Shown here one piece after another: positions 27,242 to 35,423 of a DNA stretch of 64,000 nucleotides. The position numbers were made by a program, and so were the translations under genes. This DNA is from JAXGXJ01 sp963816155 (GTDB lineage: Bacteria > Actinomycetota > Thermoleophilia > RBG-16-64-13): NCBI GenBank assembly GCA_963816155.1, contig CAWFJE010000005.1, positions 143,642-207,641 on the forward strand. The letters are read 5' to 3'. A model generated the notes under the pieces. That model saw only the letters and a program-made list of their open reading frames with translations. It did not search any database and had not been told where the DNA came from. How positions within the stretch are numbered: position 1 is the first letter of the stretch; every line of letters begins with the position of its first letter.

Positions 27242-27349
27242 ATGCTCGGCTCCGCACCGGCGGGCCAGGCGACTCAGAGCGCGCCGCGCGCGGCGATGCA
27301 AGTGGCGCCGCGCGGAGCCGCGGCGGCGCCCGACCGGGTGAGAGCATGA
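27242..27349 (+). CDS. Possible 35-codon coupling ORF
   Basis: ATG 27242 opens two bases after the carboxyltransferase stop and its TGA overlaps the biotin-carboxylase ATG (ATGA). The product is Ala/Pro/Arg-rich with no domain or membrane segment (MLGSAPAGQATQSA...). It may serve translational coupling or be chance in GC-rich DNA; it is not an OadG-like subunit. Confidence 0.2.
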   Translation: MLGSAPAGQATQSAPRAAMQVAPRGAAAAPDRVRA

Positions 27350-28819
27350 TCAGGAAGATCCTCGTCGCCAACCGCGGCGAGATAGCTGTCCGTGTCATGC
27401 GCGCCTGCCGGGAGATGGGCATCCGCTCCGTGGGGGTCTACTCCGAGGCCGACACCGATGCGTTGTTCGCCAGCTATGCCGACGAAGCCTATCCCATCGG
27501 TCCGGCACCGGCCTCACAGAGCTATCTCGACATCGACAAGATCATCGCCACCGCGATGGAAAGCGGGGCTGACGCCGTCCATCCCGGTTACGGCTTCCTG
27601 GCTGAGAATCCGCGCTTCGCGGCTGGCTGTGAAGAGGCCGGACTCAAGTTCATAGGTCCATCGGCCCGAGTCCTGGAACTCATGGGCGACAAGGCCGCTG
27701 CACGCCGGGAGATGGTGGCGGCGGGCGTCCCCGTGGTGCCGGGCACAACCGAGTGCGTCACCTCCTTCGAGCAGGCCCGGGCCATCGCTGAGGAGATCGG
27801 CTATCCCGTCATCATCAAGCCCTCCGGCGGCGGAGGCGGGATAGGCATGACCATCGTGGAGGGTGAGGGCGATTTGTCCAAAGCGCTCTCATCAACGCAG
27901 GCCATCGCCACCGCGGCCTTCGGTATCGGGGGCGTCTACATCGAGAGGTATCTGCCCGACCCCCGCCACATCGAGTTCCAGGTACTGGCGGACGTCCAGG
28001 GCAACGTCGTCCATCTGGGCGAGCGGGAATGCTCCATCCAGCGCAGACACCAGAAGCTCATAGAAGAGTCTCCTTCCCCCGCGCTCGACGCCGCCACCCG
28101 CCGGTCCATGGGCGAGGTGGCGGTCAACGCGGCCCGCTCTGTGGGATACGAAGGGGCGGGCACGGTGGAGTTCCTCTGGTCGAAGGGGAGCTATCTACTT
28201 CCTGGAGGTGAACGCCCGCGTCCAGGTGGAGCACCCCGTGACGGAGATGGTCACCGGCATCGATATCGTCCAGGAGCAGATACGCATCGCGTCGGGGCTG
28301 CCCTTGGGCTTCGCGCAGGATGATATCCACGTGAGGGGAAGTGCCATTGAGTGCCGGATCAACGCCGAAGACCCGCTGGAAGGCTTCGTCCCCACGCCGG
28401 GCAGGATCCGGAGATACCTGCCTCCGGGCGGAGCCGGGATCAGGGTGGACGGGGGGGTCTACGACTCTTACACCATCCCTCCTTACTACGACTCACTGAT
28501 AGCGAAGTTGATCGCGTGGGGCGGAGACCGAGACGAAGCCATCGCCAGGATGCGACGCGCCCTCTACGAGTACGCCATCGTAGGCGTCAAGACCAACATC
28601 CCCTTCCACCAGGCCGTCATGAACAACCAGCGCTTCGTAAGGGGTGAACTGGGGACGCACTTCGTGGAGCAGGAGGTCGGCTTACTGGACGATATGAGGC
28701 GCATAGTCTCGTCGGAACAGGATCTGAGCACGAAGCTACCGCACGTCTCCGCGGACAAGAAGAGGATAGCCGCCCTTGCGGCGGTGGCAGCCATGGTAGA
28801 CGCGAACGAACGCATCTGA
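27346..28819 (+). CDS. Biotin carboxylase subunit (AccC/PycA-like), frame-disrupted
   Basis: 490 aa once one base is removed. The start IRKILVANRGEIAVRVMRACREMGI (key residues ANRGEIAxR, positions 6-14) and the ATP-grasp loop KPSGGGGGIGM are typical, as are the later DPRHIEFQVLAD and QRRHQKL. At about 28195 an extra base in gctatctac shifts the frame; the second frame carries YFLEVNARVQVEHPVTEMVTG, the catalytic core (EVNAR, VEHPVTE), to TGA 28819. It carboxylates the biotin carried by the preceding protein using ATP and bicarbonate. Start overlaps the small ORF by ATGA. Confidence 0.85.
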
Positions 28820-28845
28820 ACCGCGAAATGCCAATGGGGGAACAC

Positions 28846-30063
28846 ATGGGTGACAAACCGAGAGTACTGCTGGTGGCCACGCTGGATTCCAAGGAAGTGG
28901 AGACGCGCTTCATCAGAGACCACCTCGAGGACCTGGGCTTGGAGGTCTATCTCCTTGACGCGAGTATCCGCGGCACGGTCGAGGGAGGCGCTCACATCAC
29001 TCCCGACCAGATCGCGGCGGCCGTCGGCACCACCATGCCCGACATCCGCGCCCTCAACCACGAGGGCAAGTGCATGGCGCTCATGATCGAGGGCTCCATC
29101 ATCCGCGCCCACGAACTGGATGAACAGGTGGGCTTCAGCGGCATCATCGCGGCAGGCGGGTCAGGCGGTAGCACGTTGGGGGCAGCCGTCATGCGCACCT
29201 TCCCCTTCGGCCTGCCCAAGGTGCTCATCTCGACCATGGCCTCGGGCATGACCAAGCCCTTCGTCGGCACCAAGGACATCGCCATGTTCAACTCCGTGTG
29301 CGACGTGGCGGGGCTCAACACGGTCACGCGGCGGGTGTTCGAGAACGGGACTCTGGCGCTGGCCGGCATGGCCCACGGATATACCGCCATCGTGCCCTCG
29401 GGTAGGCCCGTGGCCGCCATGACCACTCTCAGCACCACCGACCGCTGCTGCAACCGGGTCCGCGGGGCACTGGAACAGCGGGGATATGAAGTCATGGTCT
29501 TCCACTCCCAGGGAACAGGCGGGCAGGCCATGGACGAGACCGTGCGCGAGCAGGATGTCTCCCTCGTGGTGGATCTGTCTCTGATAGAGGTGGGCGACTA
29601 CCTGGCCCAGGGTCTCTACGACGGGGGGCCCGACCGGTGCAAGGCGGCCCTCGAGAAGGGCGTGCCCACCATCTTCGTCCCCGGGAACATCGACTTCCTG
29701 GTCGACGGCCCCGTCGAGGGCGCGCGACTGCGTTTCCCGGGAAGGCGCTACCACATCCACAACGCCTCCGTGACGGCGGTGCGGGCCAACGCCGACGACT
29801 TCAGACGTCTGGCGGAGCATATGGCGGGGCTCATCAAGGAGGCCAAGGGACCGGTCGCCTTCTTCGTCCCCCTGCTCGGTCTCTCCTCCCATGACAGCGA
29901 ACAGGGCCACCTGCACGACCCGTCACTGCCGCCGGTCTTCGCTGAGCACCTGCAGAAGGTGATACCCGAGTGTGTTCCGGTGGTCGTCCTTCCCTATCAC
30001 ATCAACGACGAGGAGTTCGCCGACGCCCTCATCGAGCAGGCGCTGGCCTTCGAGGAGGTATAG
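28846..30063 (+). CDS. Tm-1-like ATP-binding protein (UPF0261), copy 2
   Basis: 405 aa from ATG 28846 (MGDKPRVLLVATLDSKE), with GGGGGA just upstream; ATG 28828 would add six residues. Full-length family member: GLEVYLLDAS, AAGGSGGSTLGAAVMRTFPFGLPKVLIS, VCDVAGLN, FHSQGTGGQAMDETV, VPGNIDFLVDGP. It is diverged from copy 1 (SGGSTLGA in place of MTGALIVL), so the pair is not a recent duplication. Located between the biotin carboxylase and the first methyltransferase, 3 bp before the latter. Confidence 0.88.
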   Translation: MGDKPRVLLVATLDSKEVETRFIRDHLEDLGLEVYLLDASIRGTVEGGAHITPDQIAAAVGTTMPDIRALNHEGKCMALMIEGSIIRAHELDEQVGFSGIIAAGGSGGSTLGAAVMRTFPFGLPKVLISTMASGMTKPFVGTKDIAMFNSVCDVAGLNTVTRRVFENGTLALAGMAHGYTAIVPSGRPVAAMTTLSTTDRCCNRVRGALEQRGYEVMVFHSQGTGGQAMDETVREQDVSLVVDLSLIEVGDYLAQGLYDGGPDRCKAALEKGVPTIFVPGNIDFLVDGPVEGARLRFPGRRYHIHNASVTAVRANADDFRRLAEHMAGLIKEAKGPVAFFVPLLGLSSHDSEQGHLHDPSLPPVFAEHLQKVIPECVPVVVLPYHINDEEFADALIEQALAFEEV

Positions 30064-30066
30064 AGC

Positions 30067-31122
30067 GTGACCTGTGACCAGATGACGTCCCGAGAGCGCT
30101 GGGACGCCCTCATCAAGGGCGACCGCCTCGACCGCGTGCCCTGTCTCCAGTTCATGCTCGGCCATGCTGCGGTGGTCAACGGCAAGCCTATCGCCAAGGT
30201 GTACGACGACGCCGAAGCCAGCTTGACCTGCCAGCGCAACGCCATGGCCCTCTACGGCCACGACGGCCTGATCATGCACGGCTGGGCCAACGCGGGCGGC
30301 GCCGAGTTCGGAGGCGCGATCGAGTTCCCCTATCGCAAGTATGCCGGCGCTCCCATGATGAAGAAGAACCCCGTCCAGAACGAGGACGACGCCTGGGCCT
30401 TGACCGTGCCCGAGGACATCCTCTCCGCCGGCACCATGCCGGTGTCCCTCGCCTTCTCCCGCCTGCAGTACGACCTGGGGATGCCGGTCACCATCCAGGT
30501 GGGCTCCCCGCTCACGTGGGCCGGCTCGGTGTGCGGGGAAGAGCGCCTCATGGTGTGGCTCATCAAGAAGCCGGAACTCGTCCACCACGTCCTACGCGTG
30601 ATCACCGACTTCATCCTACGTAAGGCCGATCACTGGATCACGACCTTCGGGGCCGAGAACCTCATGGCCTTCGACCTCTGCATCGAGACCACCAAGCTCT
30701 ACTCGCCCCGGCAATTCGAGACGTTTGCCTTCCCCTATCTGAAAGAGATTCACGAGCATCTCACGACGCAAGGGACCTCCATAATCCTCAGCCACATCTG
30801 CGGCGAGCAGAACAAGAATCTACCTCTGTGGTCCCAACTCTCCTACGGCAGGCGGGGCATGATAAGTGTGGGCAGGGAGGTAGCACTGCCCGACGCCGGC
30901 CAGATGTTCCCCGAATGCATCATCATGGGCAACGTCGACCCGGTGACCGTGCAAGAGGGCACTCCTGAGGAGGTGCACGCACTCTGTCGCGGTTGCATCG
31001 AGGAGGGAAAAGAACATCCCGGAGGTTACGCGCTCATGACTGGCTGTGAGGTGCCCCCGCAGGCGCCTCCGGTGAACGTAGGCCGGATGGTCCCGGCGTG
31101 TCGCGAGTTCGGTCGATACTAA
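30067..31122 (+). CDS. UroD-family corrinoid-dependent methyltransferase, copy 1
   Basis: 351 aa from GTG. It belongs to the uroporphyrinogen-decarboxylase superfamily that includes MtaA/MtbA and O-demethylase methyltransferases. The zinc motif is visible as His243-x-Cys245 (HICGEQNKN) with Cys327 (TGCEVPPQAP) 82 residues later. No heme pathway genes are near and the corrinoid protein follows 20 bp downstream, so methyl transfer rather than heme synthesis is likely. It may take a methyl group from a substrate or pass it to an acceptor; direction cannot be seen. Confidence 0.85.
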   Translation: MTCDQMTSRERWDALIKGDRLDRVPCLQFMLGHAAVVNGKPIAKVYDDAEASLTCQRNAMALYGHDGLIMHGWANAGGAEFGGAIEFPYRKYAGAPMMKKNPVQNEDDAWALTVPEDILSAGTMPVSLAFSRLQYDLGMPVTIQVGSPLTWAGSVCGEERLMVWLIKKPELVHHVLRVITDFILRKADHWITTFGAENLMAFDLCIETTKLYSPRQFETFAFPYLKEIHEHLTTQGTSIILSHICGEQNKNLPLWSQLSYGRRGMISVGREVALPDAGQMFPECIIMGNVDPVTVQEGTPEEVHALCRGCIEEGKEHPGGYALMTGCEVPPQAPPVNVGRMVPACREFGRY

Positions 31123-31142
31123 CCCCCGAGAAGGAGACGTTC

Positions 31143-31790
31143 ATGGCAGACGAAGCAACCATCCTCGCACAGCTCAAGCAGGCAGTCATAGACGGAGACG
31201 AGGAGGCGGCCAAGCAGGCGGCGGAAGCGGCGGCGGAGGCGGGAGTGGATCCCCAGAAGGGCATCATGGAGGGTCTGGCCGCGGGCATGGCCGAGATGGG
31301 CCGCCTCTACGAGGAGGAGGAGTGCTACGTACCGGAGCTCATGGTCTCCTCCGAGGCCCTCTACGCCGGTCTGGATGTGCTGAAGCCCCTGGTGGTCCAG
31401 TCGGCCGATGGCTCCGGCGCCAAGGGTGTGGCCGTCATCGGAGTCGTCCAAGGCGACATCCACGATATCGGCAAGAATCTGGTCAAGATGATGCTCGAGG
31501 TCTCCGGGATCGACGTGCACGACCTCGGACGCGATGTGGACATGGAATCTTTCATTGAGGAGTGCCAGAAGGTCGAGGCCGATCTGCTCTGTCTCTCCGC
31601 GCTCATGACCACCACCCTCATCGCCATCAAGGACTTCATGCCCGAGTTCAAGGCCAAGCTCCCGGGAGTCAAGATCATGATCGGCGGAGCTCCGCTCAGC
31701 CAGCAACTGGCCGACGATTGGGGCGCCGACGGGTACGGCATGAATGCCATGGAAGCGGCGCGGGTAGCCACCCGCCTACTGGAGGGTTAG
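31143..31790 (+). CDS. Corrinoid (B12)-binding methyl carrier protein (MtbC/MtaC-like)
   Basis: 215 aa from ATG 31143 with AAGGAG upstream; the GTG at 31098 lies inside the previous gene. Residues 1-90 are the helical B12-binding cap (GIMEGLAAGMAEMG, YVPELMVSSEAL). The Rossmann part carries Asp105-x-His107-x2-Gly110 (GDIHDIGKN), whose His replaces the lower B12 ligand, then SALMTTT and IGGAPL. It shuttles a methyl group between two methyltransferases. Flanked on both sides by UroD-type methyltransferases, an arrangement expected for one shared carrier. Confidence 0.95.
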   Translation: MADEATILAQLKQAVIDGDEEAAKQAAEAAAEAGVDPQKGIMEGLAAGMAEMGRLYEEEECYVPELMVSSEALYAGLDVLKPLVVQSADGSGAKGVAVIGVVQGDIHDIGKNLVKMMLEVSGIDVHDLGRDVDMESFIEECQKVEADLLCLSALMTTTLIAIKDFMPEFKAKLPGVKIMIGGAPLSQQLADDWGADGYGMNAMEAARVATRLLEG

Positions 31791-31793
31791 ACC

Positions 31794-32852
31794 ATGTGGT
31801 GCGAGACGATGACAAGTGCCGAGCGGATGGCCGCCCTCATGCTCGGAGAACGGCCCGACCGGGTCCCGGTCACACCGATGATCTTCGGACACACCGCCCT
31901 CGTCTGCGGGCAGCCGCTCGCCCGCGTCTACGACGACGCCGAGCAGAGCTTCCGCTGCCAGCTGCTGGCGGCCGAGATGTACGGTTACGACGGAGGCCCT
32001 CTCTATGTCTACGCGTCGGCGGGAGCATGGGAGTTCGGCGGGGACATCGAGTTCCCCCTCAAGAAGTACTCCGGCGCTCCGGTTGTGACGCGCACGCCCA
32101 TCCAGACTGAGGATGACGTCCATACCCTCCAGGTCCCTGAGGATATCACCAAGGTCGGGGCCCTCCCCATCGCCCTCCGCTTCGCCCGGCTGCAGGCTGA
32201 ACACGGGATGCCCGTGACCCTGCACACAGGCGGCGCCTTCTCTATGGCAGGCTCCATCCTGGGCGAAGAACGCATGATGGGCTGGCTGCTCAAGAAGCCC
32301 GACCTGGTGCACGTGGTGCTGGGCAAGGTGTGCGAGTACCTCGGCAGAGTGGCGGAGCACTACGTGAAGGAGTTCGGTGTGGAGAGCCTCATGGGTTTCG
32401 GAGGCGAGCCCACAGCTTCCAACCGGCTCATATCTCCGAAGCAGTTCGAGACCTTCGTGCTCCCGTATCAGCAGCGCATCAATCAGCGGCTCATCGACCT
32501 GGGTATCGTCAGGCAGGTCATGCACCTCTGTGGTGAGCAGAACAAGAACCTGCCTTTCTGGCAGCAGGTACCCATGACGCGGCAGACCATCATCAGCGTG
32601 GGTCGCGAGGTCAGTCTGGCCAAAGCCATGGAGATGTTCCCCGAGCAGATCGTGGCCGGCAACGTCGACCCCACGCTCATCCAGGAGGGCCAGGCCGAGG
32701 AGGTCCTGGAACAATCGCGGGAGTGCATCGAGGTGGCCAAGTACCACGAGGGCGGCTTCATCCTCATGGCAGGCTGCGATGTGCCGCCGCAGGCACCGCC
32801 GGTGAACGTCTTCCAGATGGTCAAGGCTGCGCGGGAGTACGGCCGCTACTAA
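31794..32852 (+). CDS. UroD-family corrinoid-dependent methyltransferase, copy 2
   Basis: 352 aa. Same family as the gene at 30067 and alignable along its length (VYDDAE, FGGxIEFP, KYxGAP, GEERxMxWLxKKPxLVH, EQNKNLP). The zinc motif is His244-x-Cys246 (HLCGEQNKN) and Cys328 (AGCDVPPQAP), again 82 apart. It starts four bases after the corrinoid protein. Substrate residues differ mid-protein (GGEPTASNRLISP against CIETTKLYSP in copy 1), pointing to two roles, one perhaps on the substrate side and one on the acceptor side. Convergent with the QueG-like gene. Confidence 0.85.
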   Translation: MWCETMTSAERMAALMLGERPDRVPVTPMIFGHTALVCGQPLARVYDDAEQSFRCQLLAAEMYGYDGGPLYVYASAGAWEFGGDIEFPLKKYSGAPVVTRTPIQTEDDVHTLQVPEDITKVGALPIALRFARLQAEHGMPVTLHTGGAFSMAGSILGEERMMGWLLKKPDLVHVVLGKVCEYLGRVAEHYVKEFGVESLMGFGGEPTASNRLISPKQFETFVLPYQQRINQRLIDLGIVRQVMHLCGEQNKNLPFWQQVPMTRQTIISVGREVSLAKAMEMFPEQIVAGNVDPTLIQEGQAEEVLEQSRECIEVAKYHEGGFILMAGCDVPPQAPPVNVFQMVKAAREYGRY

Positions 32853-33791
32853 CAGGCCGCAGCCGCGGCCGAGCAGGGCGCGCAGGTTGCGCCCCAGCAC
32901 CGTCGAGTACTCGTCCAGGTCGAGGGTGGCCAACTTGGCGCGCAGGGCCGGGGGCAGGTCCTCCAGAGAGCGGTCTTCGAGGATGACCTCTGTCTCCTCG
33001 CGGTCGAACTCGGCCACCACGTTCTCCTTGCGCAGGTGGTAGCGGTTGGCGGGGCACAGGGCTTGGCAGCGCATGCAGCCCACCAGGCTGTTGTGCGCAC
33101 CGGCATCGAGGTCCGCGGGCCACTCCCCCTCATGCTCGTTGAGGTACGTGAGACAGCGCTGGGCGTCTATGACCGTGCCGTCGTAGGGAATGCAGCCGGT
33201 CGGACATACATGGTGGCAGTTGCGGCATGGAGGACAGCAACTGAGGCGGAGACTACCCTTGGGCTCGTACTCCTCGGCCCCCAAGTCGGCGTCGGTGCAG
33301 AAGGCATCGAGCCGCGCGAAGGTCCCCATGCCGCGCACGTAGACCAGGTTGTTGCGTCCATACTGGGCCAGACCGGTGTGCGCGGCGAGGAGTTTCACCG
33401 GCGCCGTCGCGCGCGCCACCTCGAAGCCTGCCGGCCCGAGGACGCACCGCAAGATGCGCAGGCAGCGCCTCCTCGCCCCGCTCGAAATGTACGTGGGCGG
33501 CACTACCGCCTCGAAGGGCCCCTCCGCAAACTGAAAGCGGACCTTGACCGCCGGCGAGAGAGCGGCGGTCACGATGACCGTGCGTGGGCCGCCGACCTCG
33601 GGCGGACACGAGAAATGCAGGCTGCCGCTGTATTCCTCGGCCACCTTCTCGTCAAGAAGACCGTCCTTCACCAGGTCGGCGAGTACCTTCTCCAACCGCG
33701 GCATCAGTGCGACCGGAGCGAGGCGGTACGCATAACCGCCTTCCCCCAGCGCTTTGTCGAGCCGCTCCCTGAGGACCGTGCTTGGTATCAA
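32849..33791 (-). CDS. QueG-like double 4Fe-4S cluster protein (epoxyqueuosine-reductase-related)
   Basis: Fe-S motifs are CCPPCRNCHHVCPTGC and, about 50 residues later, CMRCQALCPANR, the paired clusters of QueG/reductive-dehalogenase-like proteins that bind cobalamin. The upstream part (VKLLAAHTGLAQYGRNNLVYV) matches the QueG core. TTG 33791 with GGAGG four bases upstream is the most likely start; the frame is open to 33905. The reading frame as written has no stop until 31776, far inside the opposite methyltransferase gene; an extra base after LGRNLRALL would expose TAG at 32849. Context suggests reduction or reactivation of the corrinoid system rather than queuosine synthesis. Confidence 0.75.
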
Positions 33792-33922
33792 TGAACCTCC
33801 CGGCGGCGGGATCGAGCCATAGATGGTCGCATTATCGATGACCCCGGGAGCGCATGCAAGCAGCCCACCACGCGGTATGCTTAGGCGGCATGAACGTATC
33901 CACACTACCGGGAGGTCCTCGG

Positions 33923-34567
33923 ATGCAGCAGGTCACGCCCCCATACCCCGCCGACCCGCCCTATCCCGCCACGCTGAACGTCGACTATCCGGACAGGCCG
34001 CTGAGCAGACTCAGCACGGCCTTCCGGTTTCTGTGGATCATCCCCATCGCCGTGATAGCCGCCTTACTGGGAACGGGCACCATCTCCATGGAGGGCGCGA
34101 ACTACTCCTGGCAGTGGGCTGTCGGAGGAGTACTGTTCGCTCCCGTTCTCCTCATGATCCTCTTCCGCCAGAAGTACCCGCGCTGGTGGTACGACTGGAA
34201 CCTCCAACTCACCCGGTTCCTCATGCGTGTGACCGTCTATGCCCAGCTACTGCGCGACGAGTACCCGTCGACCGACGAAGAGCAAGCCGTCCACCTCGAC
34301 TTCCCCTATCCGGAGGCCAAGGCGCTCAATCGTTGGCTACCGTTGGTGAAGTGGTTCCTGGCCATACCCCACTGGATCGTTCTGGCCTTCCTGTATCTGG
34401 CGGCCTTCGTGTGCGTGGTGATCGCCTGGTTCGCGATCCTGTTCACAGGCGTCTATCCCTATTCGCTCTTCATGTTCGTGGTGAGCGTCAACCGCTGGGG
34501 CCTGCGAGTCATGGCCTACGCCGTGCTGCTGGTGACCGACAAGTACCCGCCCTTCAGCCTGGATTGA
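33923..34567 (+). CDS. DUF4389-family membrane protein
   Basis: 214 aa from ATG 33923 (MQQVTPPYPADPPYP), with GGGAGG seven bases upstream; the longer ATG at 33854 lies in the likely promoter. Hydrophobic helices lie at about 38-54, 70-84, 152-182 and 186-205. DUF4389 hallmarks are YDWNLQLTRF and the repeat FPYPEAKALNRWLPLVKWFLAIPHW. Function unknown; proteins of this kind are common in Actinobacteria. Confidence 0.8.
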   Translation: MQQVTPPYPADPPYPATLNVDYPDRPLSRLSTAFRFLWIIPIAVIAALLGTGTISMEGANYSWQWAVGGVLFAPVLLMILFRQKYPRWWYDWNLQLTRFLMRVTVYAQLLRDEYPSTDEEQAVHLDFPYPEAKALNRWLPLVKWFLAIPHWIVLAFLYLAAFVCVVIAWFAILFTGVYPYSLFMFVVSVNRWGLRVMAYAVLLVTDKYPPFSLD

Positions 34568-34571
34568 TAGA

Positions 34572-34600
34572 GAACTGCCGCCCCGCAGGGGCGGCAGTTC
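34572..34600. terminator. Perfect hairpin between convergent genes
   Basis: A 13-bp perfect stem GAACTGCCGCCCC / GGGGCGGCAGTTC with loop GCA begins five bases after the DUF4389 stop. No T run follows on either strand. Likely a bidirectional terminator shared with the leftward FKBP gene. Confidence 0.6.
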
Positions 34601-34666
34601 GACGGAGCAAAGACGCGGGATAGGTGCTGCCAGAACGCGGGCGTCAGGCCCGCGACGGACTCTTCT

Positions 34667-35128
34667 CTACTCGGGATGACCCTGCTGCAGTTCCTCCTCG
34701 GAGGCAGCCCGGATGTCGACGACTTCCACGTCGAAGTGCAGGCGAACACCTGCCAGCGGATGATTGGCGTTGACCACCACCACATCGTCCCGCACGTCCA
34801 TCACGGTGAGAGGCACGTCTCCGCTGGGCGTCTCGCCCGCGAACTGCATGCCCGGAGCCAGTTCCGTCCCGGGAGGGAACTTGTCCATGCCCACTTCGAA
34901 TATGGCTTCCTCGTCGACTTCGCCGTAGGCCTCACCGGGTTCGACCACCACGTCGGCGGTGTAACCCACGTCGACGCCATCCAAGGCGTTCTCCAGACCG
35001 GGGATGATGTTGTCGTACCCATGCAGATAGGTGAGAGGGGCGCAGCCCTCGCTGGAATCGATAGTGTTGCCGTCGTCGTCGGTGAGCGTGTAGTTGAAGC
35101 TGACGATGGCGCCTCGGGTCGCCTGCAT
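34667..35128 (-). CDS. FKBP-type peptidyl-prolyl isomerase (SlyD-like)
   Basis: 153 aa. VSFNYTLTDDDGNTIDSS starts the FKBP fold (9-26); LTYLHGYDNIIPGLENALDG (32-51, key residues G-x-x-x-I-I-P-G-L-E) is the SlyD-type active-site strand; EAYGEVDE precedes an insert-in-flap domain, and NHPLAGVRLHFDVEV ends it. It acts as a cytoplasmic prolyl isomerase and chaperone. SlyD proteins often assist metalloenzyme assembly; the C-terminal metal-binding His/Cys tail of SlyD is absent here. Confidence 0.93.
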   Translation of the reverse strand: MQATRGAIVSFNYTLTDDDGNTIDSSEGCAPLTYLHGYDNIIPGLENALDGVDVGYTADVVVEPGEAYGEVDEEAIFEVGMDKFPPGTELAPGMQFAGETPSGDVPLTVMDVRDDVVVVNANHPLAGVRLHFDVEVVDIRAASEEELQQGHPE

Positions 35129-35423
35129 GGCGAACTCCCTTCTTTCGGTATCTGAATACCGCAGGTTACTACATCATCCAGAGGAAGACAGGCAGGCGGC
35201 TCGCGTCGCGAGCCGGACCGCCCGCCTGAGACCTGAGCCGCACAACGCCTCGTCCGGAGCGCGCCCGTCTCACGAACTGCGCGACTCCTCGCACCGCGCT
35301 CCCGGTGGCCCCTCGCCTCACGAGCCCGGCGACCCCTCGCCGTTCGGAGCGACCTCGGCAGAATCGGGCGGGGCTTGGCTTGATGTGGTGCCGGCCACGT
35401 GGCTTGCGGCCCCGCCTGCGCGG

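Noticed and set aside
31776..32848. Continuation of the QueG-like frame to 31776
   Set aside because: This part is antisense to the second UroD-type methyltransferase and shows no homology; the real end is near 32849.
30067..32852. Heme biosynthesis HemE for the UroD-type genes
   Set aside because: Two copies, a HxC...C zinc motif and an adjoining corrinoid protein point to methyl transfer; no other heme genes are present.
34801..35423. C-terminal extension of the cytochrome b frame
   Set aside because: It is largely an out-of-frame reading of the FKBP gene; the family ends at about residue 220.
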